Assembly (NCBI GenBank): GCA_964646415.1
Contig: CAZYEL010000023.1
Location: forward strand, 1 to 15,002
Length of the DNA stretch: 15,002 nt
Source: VGJV01 sp964646415
Lineage (GTDB): Bacteria > Patescibacteriota > Minisyncoccia > UBA6257 > 2-01-FULL-56-20
Direction: 5' to 3'
The stretch's first letter is position 1, and each line of letters opens with the position of its first letter. Below the pieces are notes generated by a model, which ran no database searches, had not been told where the DNA came from, and was given only the letters and a program-made list of their open reading frames with translations. The position numbers were made by a program, and so were the translations under genes. Shown piece by piece: positions 14,836-15,002 of this stretch.

Positions 14836-15002
14836 ATGAACAAGGTATTGGGGTTGGTATTGGTGGGGGTGTTGCTTGCGGTAAGCGTCGGTTTTAATGC
14901 CTATCAGTATTGGAGTGGGAACAATATTAAGCAGAAATCTTCATTCTGGCGCCAGCCCCCCTCAATTAGAATGCCGCTCACCGCGGTGTTTTTTGTTTCT
15001 TT
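14836..15002 (+). CDS. Putative small membrane-anchored protein, cut by window edge
   Basis: An ATG 4 nt after the rplK stop opens a frame of at least 55 codons that continues past the window. Residues 3-20 (KVLGLVLVGVLLAVSVGF) form a convincing membrane anchor or signal segment, followed by polar residues (NAYQYWSGNNIKQK). After about residue 36 the sequence loses coding character, and the frame reads through a probable terminator hairpin at 14970-15002. Either the gene is real and the hairpin lies inside it, or a gene start has been truncated and the frame is a relic. I do not recognise a family. Confidence 0.4.
   Translation, partial: MNKVLGLVLVGVLLAVSVGFNAYQYWSGNNIKQKSSFWRQPPSIRMPLTAVFFVS
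14970..15002 (+). terminator. Probable rho-independent terminator after rplK
   Basis: AATGCCGC (14970-14977) pairs with GCGGTGTT (14983-14990) over eight positions, two of them wobbles, with a TCACC loop. It is followed by TTTTGTTTCTTT up to the window end. This would terminate the rpsF-ssb-rplK transcript about 140 nt after rplK. Confidence 0.55.

Overview
The window looks like bacterial chromosome from a small-genome lineage, most likely a Candidate Phyla Radiation (Patescibacteria, Parcubacteria-like) organism. This placement is inference. It rests on compact versions of core genes (RodA 352 aa, MltG 326 aa, an RpoB part of about 1,047 aa), on intergenic spacers packed with short palindromes and TAAGT-type repeats, on an anchored protein with a TCxxxxxNxxExxxDCGGxC-type cysteine motif that I associate with that group, and on almost complete absence of Shine-Dalgarno sequences. 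No 16S sequence is present to settle it.

Layout. Positions 1-676 are the 3' end of a 23S rRNA gene (peptidyl-transferase centre and sarcin-ricin loop visible), followed by a spacer of about 235 nt without a tRNA and a complete 5S rRNA (912-1030). Positions 1031-1363 hold no gene but a cluster of hairpins, a 36-nt copy of the 5S 3' arm, and a rho-independent terminator. The rRNA operon converges there with a minus-strand gene for a five-pass membrane protein of the LTA-synthase/sulfatase type (1364-3403). A 59-bp divergent promoter region separates that gene from a plus-strand cluster: an anchored cysteine-motif protein (3463-4221), the SEDS peptidoglycan polymerase RodA/FtsW (4238-5296) and the lytic transglycosylase MltG (5302-6282). 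These three are tightly spaced and look like a cell-envelope operon.

The outstanding feature is at 6410-13228: one uninterrupted 2,272-codon gene encoding RNA polymerase beta and beta' as a single polypeptide. All catalytic and zinc-binding motifs are intact and the two halves are joined by a linker of about 17 residues. It is followed by rpsF (bS6), ssb, rplK (uL11) and a short membrane-anchored ORF that runs off the right edge through a probable terminator. The usual rplK-rplA-rplJ-rplL-rpoB-rpoC order is broken: rplK sits downstream of the polymerase gene and rplA, rplJ and rplL are absent from the window.

Functionally the window combines ribosome parts (rRNA, bS6, uL11), transcription (RpoBC), DNA maintenance (SSB) and wall synthesis (SEDS polymerase, MltG, LtaS-like enzyme). 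I saw no mobile element, CRISPR array or tRNA. The best candidates for something undescribed are the rpoBC fusion and the structured repeats in the spacers.
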